Made by a program: the position numbers and the translations under genes
NCBI RefSeq assembly: GCF_030412265.1
Contig: NZ_JAUHLN010000001.1
Coordinates: forward strand, 124,001-188,000
Length of the DNA stretch: 64,000 bases
From: Fictibacillus terranigra
GTDB lineage: Bacteria; Bacillota; Bacilli; Bacillales; Fictibacillaceae
Direction: 5' to 3'
Notes under the pieces: model-generated
The model's database searches: none
What the model saw: the letters and a program-made list of their open reading frames with translations, nothing else
Told to the model about the DNA's origin: nothing
Part shown: one piece after another, positions 20,501-29,985 of the stretch
Position numbering within the stretch: the first letter of the stretch is position 1
Layout: the number at the start of each line of letters is the position of its first letter

Positions 20501-20770
20501 CTGAATCCGAATCCTCCTAAAGATGAAGAATTTAACATGCAGCTCGCACGTGCAACGAAGGAAGAGAAGGAACAGCAGATCGCCAGCCTTAATGAGTTCA
20601 AGAACAGACATGCCGAGCATTCGGCGCAAGCGCTGCGCAAGCTGCAGGAAACGGCCTTGAACGGAGGCAATATATTTGAAGAGCTGATGAAAACCGTCAG
20701 AGTAGCGAGTCTCGGTCAAATCACATCCGCTTTATATGAAGTCGGCGGAAAATACCGCAGGAATATGTAA
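17510..20770 (+). CDS. icmF: Fused isobutyryl-CoA mutase IcmF
   Basis: A 1086-residue adenosylcobalamin enzyme that interconverts isobutyryl-CoA and n-butyryl-CoA, linking valine or branched-acid breakdown to beta-oxidation. Domain order is diagnostic: N-terminal B12-binding domain with the DGHDASI motif (about 24-30) and [11 protein letters not shown]; a MeaI-type GTPase domain with [17 protein letters not shown] (about 204-220), [24 protein letters not shown] and INKFER; a linker; and a C-terminal mutase barrel with [42 protein letters not shown] and [19 protein letters not shown] replaces the Tyr-containing motif of methylmalonyl-CoA mutase, which supports isobutyryl specificity. Last gene of the operon. 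Confidence 0.93.
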   Translation: MSNPEVYQPKNHIRFVTASSLFDGHDASINIMRRILQSSGAEVIHLGHNRSVDEVVSAAIQEDVQGIAISSYQGGHVEYFKYMIDLLKERGASHIKVFGGGGGVIIPPEIKELHSYGVTRLFSPEDGRINGLQGMINFMLQECDFQTVTELTDELEKLHEKESRAVARLITVAENGQFAPKETAATVEHVLQQVKSTQQNVPVLGITGTGGAGKSSLTDELVRRYVNEFEDKTVAIISIDPTKQKTGGALLGDRIRMNSIYNPRVYMRSLATRGSRSEISAATRDALSVVKAAGYDLVIVETSGIGQGDAEIVDISDVSMYVMTSEFGAPSQLEKIDMIDYADLIAINKFERKGSEDALRDVKKQYQRSRQWFEKELDEMPVYGTIASQFNDAGTNILFRALIQSLNDKCGLDWELKPLAEETVAKKNVIIPGERSQYLNDLVYTMKDYYKTMNEQVKYARKSYQLKGSIETIQEINASGEAVSTLEEARDLIEENLLPYTRKTIENWPKLREQYSGTEFVTKIRDKEIVTEITTKSLSGLNIPKVSLPKFEDWGEIVKWVMKENVPGAFPYTAGVFPFKRKGEDPKRQFAGEGTPARTNRRFHYLSKDDDAKRLSTAFDSVTLYGEDPDYRPDIYGKVGESGVSICTLDDMKKLYDGFDLIAPSTSVSMTINGPAPIILAMFMNTAIDQQVQIFEEEHQRFPNEAEYKEIAAMTLASVRGTVQADILKEDQGQNTCIFSTEFALRMMGDIQQYFIDHNVRNYYSVSISGYHIAEAGANPITQLAFTLANGFTYVEYYLSRGMHIDDFAPNLSFFFSNGLDPEYAVIGRVARRIWATVMKNKYGANERSQKLKYHVQTSGRSLHAQEIDFNDIRTTLQALMALYDNCNSLHTNSYDEAITTPTEESVRRAMAIQLIITKEMGLARNENSLQGSFIIEELTDLVEEAVLQEFERLNARGGVLGSMETQYQRGKIQEESMYYEMKKHNGELPIIGVNTYLNPNPPKDEEFNMQLARATKEEKEQQIASLNEFKNRHAEHSAQALRKLQETALNGGNIFEELMKTVRVASLGQITSALYEVGGKYRRNM

Positions 20771-20775
20771 AAATG

Positions 20776-20815
20776 AAAAATAGAAAAAGAGGGTTAACCC
20801 TCTTTTTCTATTTTT
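20776..20815 (+). terminator. Bidirectional terminator after icmF (40-nt perfect palindrome)
   Basis: The two 20-nt halves are exact reverse complements: an A-rich end, TAGAAAAAGAGGG, then TTAA at the centre. T tracts at both ends would stop transcription from either side. Confidence 0.9.
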
Positions 20816-20860
20816 AGCCTACTCAATGTTGCAAAATCCTCTTTGAAAGCCTCGCTGAAC

Positions 20861-21050
20861 GGGTGTCTGGCACCCGCAGTTAACCCAAAGGTGCCTGACA
20901 CCCAAATAATAGAACTAATTGCTTCGAAGTAAAGAAATATGGCATTTTAGCCAAATATGGCTAAAGAACCAGGCTTTTGTGCTGTGCAGCAATTAGTCCA
21001 TTTAGGGGGTGCCAGGCACCTTTAGGGTGAAAAGATAGTGCCAGGCACCC
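20861..21050. repeat. Cluster of four REP-like palindromes flanking a mini-inverted-repeat element
   Basis: Copies are GGGTGTCTGGCACCC (20861-20875), GGTGCCTGACACCC (20890-20903), GGTGCCAGGCACC (21008-21020, perfect 6-bp arms) and GTGCCAGGCACCC (21038-21050). The first two face each other. Between pairs two and three lie inverted repeats ACTAATTGC (20914-20922) and GCAATTAGT (20989-20997), with an inner hairpin TTTAGCCA/TGGCTAAA (20946-20965). The icmF-rpoE gap of 429 bp holds only these repeats and the icmF terminator before the rpoE start region; no gene is seen. Confidence 0.6.
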
Positions 21051-21199
21051 TTGCAGTGATGTTGATTTTAAAAAAAAGATATCATTCATCTAGCATATCC
21101 TTGAAAGATTTGTTTATAATGAAGAGTATAATTCTTCTAGAACAAAACTTGTGCATCTATGACATAAATAGATTTATTGATTTGAAAGGAAGTGCCAAC

Positions 21200-21769
21200 T
21201 TGAGTTTAATCAAATCTTATTCAAAAGAAGAGATCGTGGAAATGGCCATGGTTGAGATCGCTTTTGAAATTTTAAAAGAGGAAAAACAGACTGTTCCCTT
21301 TTATGAGCTTGTACAGCGCATTAAGGATATGAAAGGATTGTCTGATGCTGCTGTTGAACGCCGTCTATCTCATTTTTATACAGACATGAATATCGATGGC
21401 CGTTTTGTTTCCCTTGGCGACAATAAATGGGGACTTAAAGCTTGGTATCCGATCGAGAGCAGTGAAGAAGAGCTTGGGAACACCAACAAGCCTACGAAAC
21501 GCAAAAAGGCTGTCGCAGATGATAACGACTTTGATGACTACGATGAAGATTTTGAAGAAGACTTCGATGCTCTCGATGTTGAAGATGAGTTTGCGAAAGC
21601 AAGCAGCGATGAAGATGATGGGGACGAGGACGAAGAAGAATTGGATGAGGACTTCGACGAATTCGCAGACAGCGACGAAGAGCTGGATGAAGACATGGAA
21701 GACGAAGAAGACGTTGCCGCTGAAGAGGAATTATACGAAGTGGAAAATGAAGACGAAGAGGACAAGTAA
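21200..21769 (+). CDS. rpoE: RNA polymerase delta subunit
   Basis: The real start is the TTG at 21200, with AAAGGAAG upstream and an N-terminus (SLIKSYSKEEIVEMAMVEIAFEILKEE) that aligns with RpoE of Bacillus; the open frame further upstream runs through REP repeats. The 189-residue product has the globular HARE-HTH-like N-terminal domain (about 1-90, including GRFVSLGDNKWGLKAWYP) and a long disordered C-terminus made almost wholly of Asp and Glu. Delta displaces nucleic acids from RNA polymerase and raises promoter selectivity and recycling. As in B. subtilis it lies just before pyrG. Confidence 0.95.
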   Translation: MSLIKSYSKEEIVEMAMVEIAFEILKEEKQTVPFYELVQRIKDMKGLSDAAVERRLSHFYTDMNIDGRFVSLGDNKWGLKAWYPIESSEEELGNTNKPTKRKKAVADDNDFDDYDEDFEEDFDALDVEDEFAKASSDEDDGDEDEEELDEDFDEFADSDEELDEDMEDEEDVAAEEELYEVENEDEEDK

Positions 21770-21787
21770 GAGTTGTAAGACCGACTG

Positions 21788-21831
21788 CCCGGTGTGCGCC
21801 TGAGAAACGGTGCCCACCGGGTTGTTTTTTT
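21788..21831 (+). terminator. Probable terminator after rpoE
   Basis: CCCGGTG (21788-21794) pairs with CACCGGG (21815-21821) around a 20-nt loop, followed by TTGTTTTTTT. Confidence 0.7.
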
Positions 21832-21909
21832 GATGTCCGGCTCGCCCAGGGCGAAAATGGATTACAATTTCCCCTCAAACAAAAATCGTGTTGCTGAGTA
21901 AGAGTTCCA

Positions 21910-21946
21910 CCGCTTGTCGGACGTTGACAGGCAGCTGCCGCTTTTC
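21910..21946 (+). repeat. Degenerate 37-nt intergenic element, copy B
   Basis: Starts CCGCTTGTCGG and ends GCCGCTTTTC, with TTGACAGGCAGC inside. It resembles copies A (5725) and C (28642) and lies in the 426-bp rpoE-pyrG gap, upstream of the pyrG promoter. Confidence 0.45.
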
Positions 21947-21983
21947 CAGTCTTTTCTTACTTTTGCAAATTTCCTTATGGTTC

Positions 21984-22012
21984 TTGACATTCCAGCGGAA
22001 AGCCGATAGAAT
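21984..22012 (+). promoter_or_regulatory. Sigma-A promoter of pyrG with GGGCT start
   Basis: A consensus TTGACA (21984-21989) and TAGAAT (22007-22012) are exactly 17 nt apart. Seven nucleotides after the -10 begins GGGCT (22020-22024), the initially transcribed sequence at which B. subtilis pyrG transcripts slip and add extra G residues when CTP is low. Confidence 0.85.
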
Positions 22013-22019
22013 CATTTTT

Positions 22020-22108
22020 GGGCTAAACGTATATATAAATAATTTTTTGCAGATAAAAACAAAAGTGCCCCCTTTAATGGGGAGGAGTCACTTTTGTTTT
22101 TTTTTATT
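22020..22108 (+). promoter_or_regulatory. pyrG CTP-sensing leader and attenuator
   Basis: The leader starts GGGCT. The attenuator pairs AACAAAAGTG (22058-22067) with CACTTTTGTT (22089-22098), with CCCCC (22068-22072) and GGGG (22079-22082) inside, then a long T run. In B. subtilis, CTP shortage makes polymerase reiterate G at the start, and the poly-G end pairs with the C run of the attenuator to prevent termination. Every required element is present here; the mechanism itself is transferred from that species. Confidence 0.85.
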
Positions 22109-22123
22109 TTTTAAGCTTCTTAA

Positions 22124-23800
<1,677 letters not shown>

Positions 23801-23803
23801 AAT

Positions 23804-23832
23804 AAACCCGGCTGATTTCAGCCGGGTTTTTT
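23804..23832 (+). terminator. Rho-independent terminator after pyrG
   Basis: AAACCCGGCTGA pairs with TCAGCCGGGTTT around a 2-nt gap (functional loop slightly larger) and ends in six T residues. Confidence 0.92.
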
Positions 23833-24200
23833 GATTGAAGATTGGTTCATCCGTTTTAAACCCAGCATTACCGGCCCTAGATGGTTCTTTGCATGCGGTT
23901 TGAGAGGGGGGCGACCGCAGGACAGTGGACAAATAGGGCCAAGCATGCTGAACGCGCTCTGACTTGCTGTTGACCTTGGCTGCAAGCACTTCGTTAAAGG
24001 GGATTGTGACGGAGGCTTCTGTTTGCTCGAAAATCTGGTTGAAAATATTAAGGGGCTGGATAAGGATTAGGACGCTGTCCCTCCTCATCTGGAAATTCGG
24101 CAAAAATTGACATATCCCTTCAATGTTTTCAAAAAATTTAAAGTAGTTTATTCATACATTCGCTTTTTGGACCGTTTCTGCACGATTGTATATTTGCCAA
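23833..24200. other. 368-bp gap between pyrG and ywjG without a recognised gene
   Basis: A minus-strand frame of 105 codons (23786-24103) crosses the pyrG terminator, begins with TTG and has no ribosome site, so it is not called. No repeat shared with other intergenic regions was noticed. The sequence close to 24200 is AT-rich and lies at the 3' end of ywjG. Confidence 0.5.
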
Positions 24201-24731
24201 TTAATCTTCATACTCTTCGAGGATTTCTTTGGCGGTGATAAACAGGGCATGATACGCAAAAATGCCTGCCATGGCAGAAGGCATTCCAATACGCTCACCA
24301 TTCTCGGTTGGAACCAGGCCTCTTTTTACCATCAAATCAATAAATACATCACAAAAGGGTACGGCTTCTTCCCCTTTTTCTTTTCGTGAGGCAAGGAAAA
24401 TGGTGTTCGCTTCTGTATGTTGTTTTATTTCCCGGAGCAGGCTGATCGTGGGCTCATCGTTATGAAAACGTGCGGAAGCGATCACAGTATCTACACTTGT
24501 TAATCCGCTGATTTCTGAAGCGTCCAGGTGCTTCGCATTTGAAAAGGCCTCTTGTCCGAGCAAACCTTCTGCACATACTGCCTTCATCTCGTCTTTTCCT
24601 GTAAAATAGACAGTGCCCTGCGAAAGGACGGTTTGTGCAAGAAGTCTTGCTCCGTCTTCAAAGGCAAACTCATTATCCTGCTGTATTTTAGAAAAAATTC
24701 CGCTGAGCTGGGTGGCAAATATTTTTAACAT
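24201..24731 (-). CDS. ywjG: DUF2529 protein (YwjG-like)
   Basis: A 176-residue protein beginning MLKIFATQLSGIFSKIQ, the form of the DUF2529 family. The start has AAGGGGAA upstream. It contains TVYFTGKDEMKAVCAEGLLGQEAF and a central SGLTSVDTVIASARFHND stretch that resembles sugar-isomerase (SIS)-type folds, but no catalytic site is assigned. As in B. subtilis it lies between pyrG and spo0F, here on the opposite strand and divergent from spo0F with a shared 140-bp promoter region. Function unknown. Confidence 0.85.
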   Translation of the reverse strand: MLKIFATQLSGIFSKIQQDNEFAFEDGARLLAQTVLSQGTVYFTGKDEMKAVCAEGLLGQEAFSNAKHLDASEISGLTSVDTVIASARFHNDEPTISLLREIKQHTEANTIFLASRKEKGEEAVPFCDVFIDLMVKRGLVPTENGERIGMPSAMAGIFAYHALFITAKEILEEYED

Positions 24732-24799
24732 AAGATTCCCCTTCGTTTCAGTAGTATGATTTAGTATAACGCATTGGTTTTTTTATTTCACTTGAGGCA

Positions 24800-24826
24800 G
24801 CAGGAAAACGACAGGTTTCACAGAAT
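24800..24826 (+). promoter_or_regulatory. Sigma-H promoter of spo0F
   Basis: GCAGGAAAA (24800-24808) and ACAGAAT (24820-24826) are 11 nt apart and match the Bacillus sigma-H consensus RNAGGAWWW-N11-12-RNNGAAT at every defined position. Transcription would start near 24835, about 40 bp before the spo0F start, in line with sigma-H control of spo0F in B. subtilis. Confidence 0.8.
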
Positions 24827-24874
24827 TAGTTAGAATATGGAATTGAACGAAAAAATATGACAGAGGTGAGCGAA

Positions 24875-25243
24875 TTGAGTAAGATATTGATTGTTGATGA
24901 CCAATATGGAATTCGAATTCTTCTTAATGAGATTTTTCAGAAAGAGGGTTATGAGACTTTTCAGGCGGCGAACGGGGTTCAGGCTCTTGCAATCGTCGAA
25001 GAGGAAACACCCGATCTCGTAATTTTAGACATGAAGATCCCAGGAATGGACGGATTGGAAATCTTGCGCCGCGTCAAAAAATTAAACGCTTCGATTCAGG
25101 TTATTATTATGACGGCTTATGGCGAATTGGACATGATACATGAAGCGATTAAACTCGGGGCGATCACTCATTTTGCGAAACCTTTCGACATTGATGAGAT
25201 CCGCGCAGCGGTAAGGAAAGAATTACCAATCAGCGCAGGGTAG
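24875..25243 (+). CDS. spo0F: Sporulation phosphorelay response regulator Spo0F
   Basis: The TTG at 24875, 5 nt after GAGGTGA, is preferred over an ATG 18 nt upstream that lacks a ribosome site and would extend the N-terminus beyond known Spo0F. The 122-residue single-domain receiver takes phosphate from sporulation kinases and passes it to Spo0B. The acidic pair is Asp8-Asp9 in [16 protein letters not shown], the phospho-acceptor is Asp52 in [10 protein letters not shown], and the switch residues are Thr in [11 protein letters not shown] and Lys in [11 protein letters not shown]. There is no output domain. The [10 protein letters not shown] helix that contacts kinases is intact. Confidence 0.97.
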   Translation: MSKILIVDDQYGIRILLNEIFQKEGYETFQAANGVQALAIVEEETPDLVILDMKIPGMDGLEILRRVKKLNASIQVIIMTAYGELDMIHEAIKLGAITHFAKPFDIDEIRAAVRKELPISAG

Positions 25244-25337
25244 ACAAAAAATCTTCAAAACATTGACAGATCGGCATTGGTAGCGCTTGCACGCAAAAAG
25301 CCTGATTTATTGCGGTTTTCAAGCGCTATTGGTATGC

Positions 25338-25343
25338 TATAAT
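25338..25343 (+). promoter_or_regulatory. Extended -10 promoter of fbaA
   Basis: TATAAT at 25338-25343 is preceded by TGC (25335-25337), an extended -10. The -35 region 17 nt upstream (GTTTTC) is weak. It lies about 110 bp before the aldolase start. Confidence 0.5.
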
Positions 25344-25453
25344 AGGTTTGAAAAAAGACTAAGTAATGTTTAACATATGGCATTTTCGGAAAAAGAACCA
25401 CGATCATTCTTTTTTCGTTTTTTTGTGCCAATAGTAAAGGGAGGACATGAAAC

Positions 25454-26317
25454 ATGCCTTTAGTGTCAATGAAGGAAATGCTCGAAAAAGGAAAAGCGGA
25501 AGGATATGCTGTCGGTCAATTCAACATCAATAATCTTGAATTTACCCAAGCGATTCTCCAAGCGGCTCAAGAAGAAAAATCTCCGGTAATTCTTGGCGTT
25601 TCAGAAGGCGCTGCACGTTACATGGGTGGTTTTAAACTTGTCGTCAGCATGGTTAAAGCATTAATTGAAGAATATAAAGTAACTGTACCGGTTGCGATCC
25701 ACTTGGATCATGGATCCAGCTACCAAAAATGTGCGGAAGCCATTCATGCCGGTTTCACTTCCGTTATGATTGATGGATCACATTTCCCGCTTGAGGAAAA
25801 CATCGCCTTAACGAAAAAGGTAGTAGAACTTGCACACTTCCATGGTGTATCAGTTGAAGCTGAGCTTGGCCGTATCGGCGGACAGGAAGACGATCTTGTC
25901 GTGGATGATGCAGAAGCAGCTTACGCTATTCCTTCTGAATGTGATCAGCTTGTGCGCGAAACGGGTGTAGATTGCTTTGCTCCTGCACTAGGAAGCGTAC
26001 ACGGGCCTTACAAAGGTGAGCCGAACCTTGGTTTTGACCGCATGAAAGAAGTAAATGAACTAACTGGTGTTCCTCTTGTGCTACACGGCGGAACTGGAAT
26101 CCCAACACACGATATTCAAAAAGCAATCTCTCTAGGTACAGCCAAAATCAACGTAAACACAGAAAACCAAATTGCGTCTTTCAATGCAGTAAAAGAATAC
26201 ATTGCTGCTAACCCGGATAAATACGATCCGCGTAAATACCTTACTGCTGCCCGCGATGCGATCAAGGAAACAGTGAAAGGGAAAATCCGCGAGTTCGGTT
26301 CTTCCAACAAGGCGTAA
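25454..26317 (+). CDS. fbaA: Class II fructose-bisphosphate aldolase
   Basis: A 287-residue zinc aldolase of glycolysis and gluconeogenesis, cleaving fructose-1,6-bisphosphate to dihydroxyacetone phosphate and glyceraldehyde-3-phosphate. Zinc ligands lie in [11 protein letters not shown] (about 82-85), [13 protein letters not shown] and VLHGGTGIP; the catalytic Asp is in the HLDH motif. It starts [24 protein letters not shown] as in Bacillus FbaA, with a GGGAGGA ribosome site. Two terminators follow before the transaldolase gene, so it is probably transcribed alone. Confidence 0.96.
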   Translation: MPLVSMKEMLEKGKAEGYAVGQFNINNLEFTQAILQAAQEEKSPVILGVSEGAARYMGGFKLVVSMVKALIEEYKVTVPVAIHLDHGSSYQKCAEAIHAGFTSVMIDGSHFPLEENIALTKKVVELAHFHGVSVEAELGRIGGQEDDLVVDDAEAAYAIPSECDQLVRETGVDCFAPALGSVHGPYKGEPNLGFDRMKEVNELTGVPLVLHGGTGIPTHDIQKAISLGTAKINVNTENQIASFNAVKEYIAANPDKYDPRKYLTAARDAIKETVKGKIREFGSSNKA

Positions 26318-26328
26318 CAATGATATGG

Positions 26329-26360
26329 AAATAAAACGGCTCATGCCGTTTTATTTCTCT
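26329..26360 (+). terminator. First terminator after fbaA
   Basis: AAATAAAACGGC pairs perfectly with GCCGTTTTATTT around TCAT. The A and T tracts make it usable in both directions. Confidence 0.9.
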
Positions 26361-26368
26361 GCCATGAA

Positions 26369-26399
26369 GCCGCCTATAACATTATAGGCGGTTTTCTTT
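26369..26399 (+). terminator. Second terminator after fbaA
   Basis: CCGCCTATA pairs with TATAGGCGG around a 4-nt loop, followed by TTTTCTTT. It stands in tandem with the preceding terminator. Confidence 0.85.
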
Positions 26400-26518
26400 A
26401 CAATCAGATGCAAAAAAGGGTTATAATATGGGGTATGAAAGTTGTTGTGTGGAAGAGACTAAAAGGGGAATTAGACATCGTGTCTATACAACCACTTTAT
26501 TATAGGAGTGAATGAATA

Positions 26519-27169
26519 ATGAAATTTTTTATCGATACTGCAAATATTGACGAAATCCGCGAAGCCCACGATCTTGGCATTTTATCAGGGGTTACAACAA
26601 ACCCAACGCTAGTGGCGAAAGAAGGCGTTGACTTCCACGACCGCATTCGTGAAATCACTGCTCTTGTACCGGGTTCTGTCAGTGCTGAAGTTGTTTCGCT
26701 TAAAGCGGAAGAAATGATCGAAGAAGGCAAGGAGCTTGCTGCGATCGCACCAAACGTGACCGTTAAAGTTCCGATGACAACAGAAGGTCTTAAAGCGGTT
26801 AAAGCTTTCAGTGACTTGAACATTAAAACAAACGTTACATTAATCTTTAATGCCAACCAGGCATTGCTTGCCGCAAGAGCGGGTGCAACGTACGTGTCCC
26901 CATTCTTAGGAAGACTGGATGATATCGGACAGGATGGGTTGAAGCTCATTAGCGAGATCGCTGAAATCTTTGCGATTCATGGTATCCCAACCGAGATCAT
27001 CGCAGCATCTGTTCGTCATCCGATCCACGTGACACAGGCAGCACTTGGCGGAGCACATATCGCGACTATTCCGCTTAAGGTCATCAAGAGCCTGGTGAAT
27101 CATCCATTAACTGATCAAGGGATTGAACGATTCCTAAGCGATTGGGAAGCTGTAAAAACCCGCGGATAG
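26519..27169 (+). CDS. tal: Transaldolase (TalC/YwjH type)
   Basis: A 216-residue short transaldolase (fructose-6-phosphate aldolase-like, subfamily 3). It begins [31 protein letters not shown], typical for this type, and the Schiff-base lysine lies in [12 protein letters not shown] (about residue 85). It exchanges the dihydroxyacetone unit between sedoheptulose-7-phosphate and glyceraldehyde-3-phosphate in the non-oxidative pentose phosphate pathway. The RBS TAGGAGTG is close to the ATG. It keeps the fba-tal-murA2 order of B. subtilis (ywjH) and ends in a terminator. Confidence 0.95.
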   Translation: MKFFIDTANIDEIREAHDLGILSGVTTNPTLVAKEGVDFHDRIREITALVPGSVSAEVVSLKAEEMIEEGKELAAIAPNVTVKVPMTTEGLKAVKAFSDLNIKTNVTLIFNANQALLAARAGATYVSPFLGRLDDIGQDGLKLISEIAEIFAIHGIPTEIIAASVRHPIHVTQAALGGAHIATIPLKVIKSLVNHPLTDQGIERFLSDWEAVKTRG

Positions 27170-27186
27170 ACGATACCATAACTTAT

Positions 27187-27217
27187 ACAAGCACCACCTC
27201 CCGTGGTGCTTGTTTTT
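27187..27217 (+). terminator. Rho-independent terminator after tal
   Basis: ACAAGCACCAC pairs perfectly with GTGGTGCTTGT around CTCCC, then TTTTT. Confidence 0.92.
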
Positions 27218-27324
27218 GGTTTTTTGCCATAAAACACCAAAAATTAGCATGATATTCCAGTGGTTGAGAATACTAAAAAGTACAACAACAGCTGTAGACC
27301 GCTTGATGCAGAAGGGAGCAAATC

Positions 27325-28617
27325 ATGGAACAAAAGCTTATGATTGAAGGGGGATTTCCCCTCGAAGGAACCGTTCATATTAGCGGAGCCAAGAACAGTG
27401 CGGTTGCATTAATCCCAGCTACCATTCTTGCAGAATCCCAAGTCATCATAGATCAGTTGCCTAATATATCAGATGTCCGTTTGTTAAGAGATTTGCTGGA
27501 AGAGATCGGCGGAGAAGCCGAATTGGATGAAAACAATACATTAACGGTGAATCCCGAAAAAATGATTGCTATGCCGCTTCCAAATGGAAAGGTTAAGAAA
27601 TTAAGAGCCTCTTATTACCTGATGGGTGCTATGCTTGGCCGCTTCAAAAAAGCAGTCATTGGCCTTCCGGGAGGCTGTAATCTCGGCCCAAGGCCTATTG
27701 ATCAGCACATCAAAGGCTTTGAGGCATTAGGTGCAAAAGTTACCAATGAGCAAGGTGCGATCTATCTACGTGCAGATGAGCTCATCGGCGCACGAATCTA
27801 TTTGGATGTAGTAAGTGTTGGTGCTACGATTAATATTATGCTGGCGTCCGTTCGGGCCAAGGGCCAAACGATCATTGAAAACGCTGCAAAAGAACCAGAA
27901 ATTATCGACGTTGCCACTCTTTTGACAAGCATGGGCGCGAAAATTAAAGGTGCAGGTACGGATGTCATTCGAATCGACGGAGTCGACCATCTGCATGGAT
28001 GCCGCCACTCTATCATCCCAGACCGTATTGAAGCAGGCACGTACATGATATTGGCCGCAGCCGTTGGCCAGCAAGTGTTAATTGATAATGTCATACCTCT
28101 CCACTTGGAGTCATTGATTGCCAAGCTCCGTGAAATGGGTGTTCATATCGAAACAAAAGACGATCAGGTACTCATTCACAACAGTGGGAACCCGTTAAAG
28201 AGTGTAGATATTAAGACCTTGGTTTATCCTGGTTTTCCGACAGATCTTCAACAGCCGTTCACTTCATTGCTTACGAAGGCAGAGGGAACGAGCATCGTTA
28301 CGGATACCATTTACTCTGCTCGATTTAAGCATATCGATGAGTTGAGGAGAATGGGTGCGAACATGAAGGTAGAAGGACGATCCGCCATTATTAATGGACA
28401 GGCCCGCCTTGAGGGAGCGAAAGTAAAAGCCAGTGATCTGCGTGCAGGAGCAGCTCTTGTCGTTGCCGGACTTATGGCAGAAGGCATCACCGAAGTTTCC
28501 GGGCTTGAGCACATCGACCGCGGCTACGAATCCTTAGTCGATAAACTGTTAGGCCTTGGCGCGAAAATATGGCGTGAAAACCTTGATGTGGAGGAAAAGG
28601 AAGAGGTCGAGAAGTAG
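27325..28617 (+). CDS. murZ: UDP-N-acetylglucosamine 1-carboxyvinyltransferase, MurZ (second MurA) type
   Basis: A 430-residue enzyme of the first committed step of peptidoglycan synthesis, transferring enolpyruvate from PEP to UDP-GlcNAc. The active-site Cys, the fosfomycin target, is in [21 protein letters not shown] (about residue 117). Other family blocks are the N-terminal [19 protein letters not shown] and [20 protein letters not shown]. Its position between tal and glpX/rho matches the MurAB (MurZ) paralogue of B. subtilis rather than the main MurAA, which is usually in the atp/spoIID area downstream. The final residues are rich in Glu and Lys. Confidence 0.92.
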   Translation: MEQKLMIEGGFPLEGTVHISGAKNSAVALIPATILAESQVIIDQLPNISDVRLLRDLLEEIGGEAELDENNTLTVNPEKMIAMPLPNGKVKKLRASYYLMGAMLGRFKKAVIGLPGGCNLGPRPIDQHIKGFEALGAKVTNEQGAIYLRADELIGARIYLDVVSVGATINIMLASVRAKGQTIIENAAKEPEIIDVATLLTSMGAKIKGAGTDVIRIDGVDHLHGCRHSIIPDRIEAGTYMILAAAVGQQVLIDNVIPLHLESLIAKLREMGVHIETKDDQVLIHNSGNPLKSVDIKTLVYPGFPTDLQQPFTSLLTKAEGTSIVTDTIYSARFKHIDELRRMGANMKVEGRSAIINGQARLEGAKVKASDLRAGAALVVAGLMAEGITEVSGLEHIDRGYESLVDKLLGLGAKIWRENLDVEEKEEVEK

Positions 28618-28641
28618 GCAACATCAAGTTAAAGAGTTTCA

Positions 28642-28676
28642 GTGCTTGTCGCCTCTGACAGGCATCTCACGATTTC
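28642..28676 (+). repeat. Degenerate intergenic element, copy C
   Basis: Starts GTGCTTGTCGCCTCTGA and ends TCACGATTTC, 35 nt. It is related to copies A (5725) and B (21910) and lies between murZ and glpX. Confidence 0.4.
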
Positions 28677-28715
28677 AATTTTTTGTAAGCGTTTAACAAG
28701 GGGGATGTTATTTCA

Positions 28716-29684
28716 ATGGAACGTAGTTTATCAATGGAACTAGTACGTGTAACAGAAGCCGCTGCACTTGCTTCAGCTCGATGGATGGGCCGGGGCGTAA
28801 AGGATGAAGCGGATGACGCAGCAACCACTGCCATGCGCGATGTTTTTGATACTGTCCCGATGAAAGGAACCGTTGTCATTGGAGAGGGAGAAATGGACGA
28901 GGCTCCAATGCTTTATATTGGTGAAAAGCTCGGGACAGGCTATGGTCCGCGCGTGGATGTAGCGGTAGACCCTCTCGAAGGAACGAACATCGTGGCTTCC
29001 GGAACTTGGAATGCTTTAGCTGTGTTAGCTGTGGCGGACCATGGAAACCTTCTCCATGCACCGGACATGTATATGGATAAAATCGCTGTAGGGCCGGAAG
29101 CCGTGGGCAAGATCGACATCAATGCACCGACCATCGACAACCTAAAGGCGGTGGCTAAAGCGCGGAATAAGGACATTGAAGATCTTGTCGCGATCATTCT
29201 TAACCGCCCGAGGCATGAGAAAGTCATCCAGGAAATCAGAGAAGCGGGTGCAAGAATCAAGCTGATCTCTGATGGTGATGTGGCAGCCGCCATTAATACT
29301 GCATTTGAAGGAACAGGCGTGGATATATTATTCGGATCAGGCGGTGCTCCCGAAGGTGTCATTGCCGCAGTTGCCTTGAAGTGCCTTGGAGGAGAAATAC
29401 AAGGGAAATTGCTTCCCCAAAATGAGGCTGAGCTAGAACGCTGCCGCAAAATGGGAATCACTGATATTAACAAAGTGCTTCGTATGGAGGATCTTGTAAA
29501 AGGTGATGATGCCATCTTCGCTGCGACAGGTGTAACAGACGGAGAACTACTGAAAGGCGTACAGTTTAAGGGGACGATCGGTACGACCCACTCTGTCGTC
29601 ATGCGTGCAAAGTCCGGTACGGTTCGATTTATCGATGGCCGCCACAGCCTGAAGAAGAAACCTGATCTCGTCATTAAACCATAA
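28716..29684 (+). CDS. glpX: Class II fructose-1,6-bisphosphatase
   Basis: A 322-residue GlpX-type phosphatase of gluconeogenesis, hydrolysing fructose-1,6-bisphosphate to fructose-6-phosphate. It starts [27 protein letters not shown] as in Bacillus GlpX. Metal and substrate motifs are [15 protein letters not shown] (about 50-64) and [13 protein letters not shown] (about 86-98), with the nucleophile-activating Asp and Glu of the inositol-phosphatase-like fold. It lies between murZ and rho, as in B. subtilis. A hairpin with a T run follows. Confidence 0.95.
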   Translation: MERSLSMELVRVTEAAALASARWMGRGVKDEADDAATTAMRDVFDTVPMKGTVVIGEGEMDEAPMLYIGEKLGTGYGPRVDVAVDPLEGTNIVASGTWNALAVLAVADHGNLLHAPDMYMDKIAVGPEAVGKIDINAPTIDNLKAVAKARNKDIEDLVAIILNRPRHEKVIQEIREAGARIKLISDGDVAAAINTAFEGTGVDILFGSGGAPEGVIAAVALKCLGGEIQGKLLPQNEAELERCRKMGITDINKVLRMEDLVKGDDAIFAATGVTDGELLKGVQFKGTIGTTHSVVMRAKSGTVRFIDGRHSLKKKPDLVIKP

Positions 29685-29698
29685 TCATTATTAAATAG

Positions 29699-29772
29699 TC
29701 CGGCGCTTAACTCTTCAGCATGTTGCTTTGAAAAAAAGGATGCGGAAGAGGAAGCGTCCGGCATTTTTTCTT
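29699..29772 (+). terminator. Terminator after glpX with GTCCGGC arms
   Basis: TCCGGCGCTT near 29699 pairs imperfectly with AAGCGTCCGG (29752-29761), and inner CTCTTC pairs with GAAGAG; a TTTTTTCTTTTTT tract follows. The arm GTCCGGCGCTT is also how the element at 5725 begins, so this terminator may have been built from two inverted copies of that repeat. Confidence 0.65.
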
Positions 29773-29985
29773 TTTTCATCCTTCTTTATCTAAGACTTGA
29801 TTAAACCCACATTTTGTGGTTAAAATATGAAGTACTGTTTAATTTATATTATAAATTTCCACTTCTGGTTTACTTACTTCAAAAGTATCCTTCCAATCCT
29901 TCATTTCTGTTGCCCTGTTCTTTCAAAAAACGATTAAAAACAGAAAACACAATGTGTAGAAAATAGAATAAAGTGTGGTGTTATT

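Noticed and set aside
21038-21199. Upstream extension of rpoE
   Set aside because: The extra 54 codons run through a REP-like repeat and lack a ribosome site; RpoE homology begins at the TTG at 21200.
28940-29779. 279-codon open frame on the minus strand
   Set aside because: It is antisense to glpX across nearly its whole length; its composition mirrors the glpX codon pattern and it has no ribosome site.
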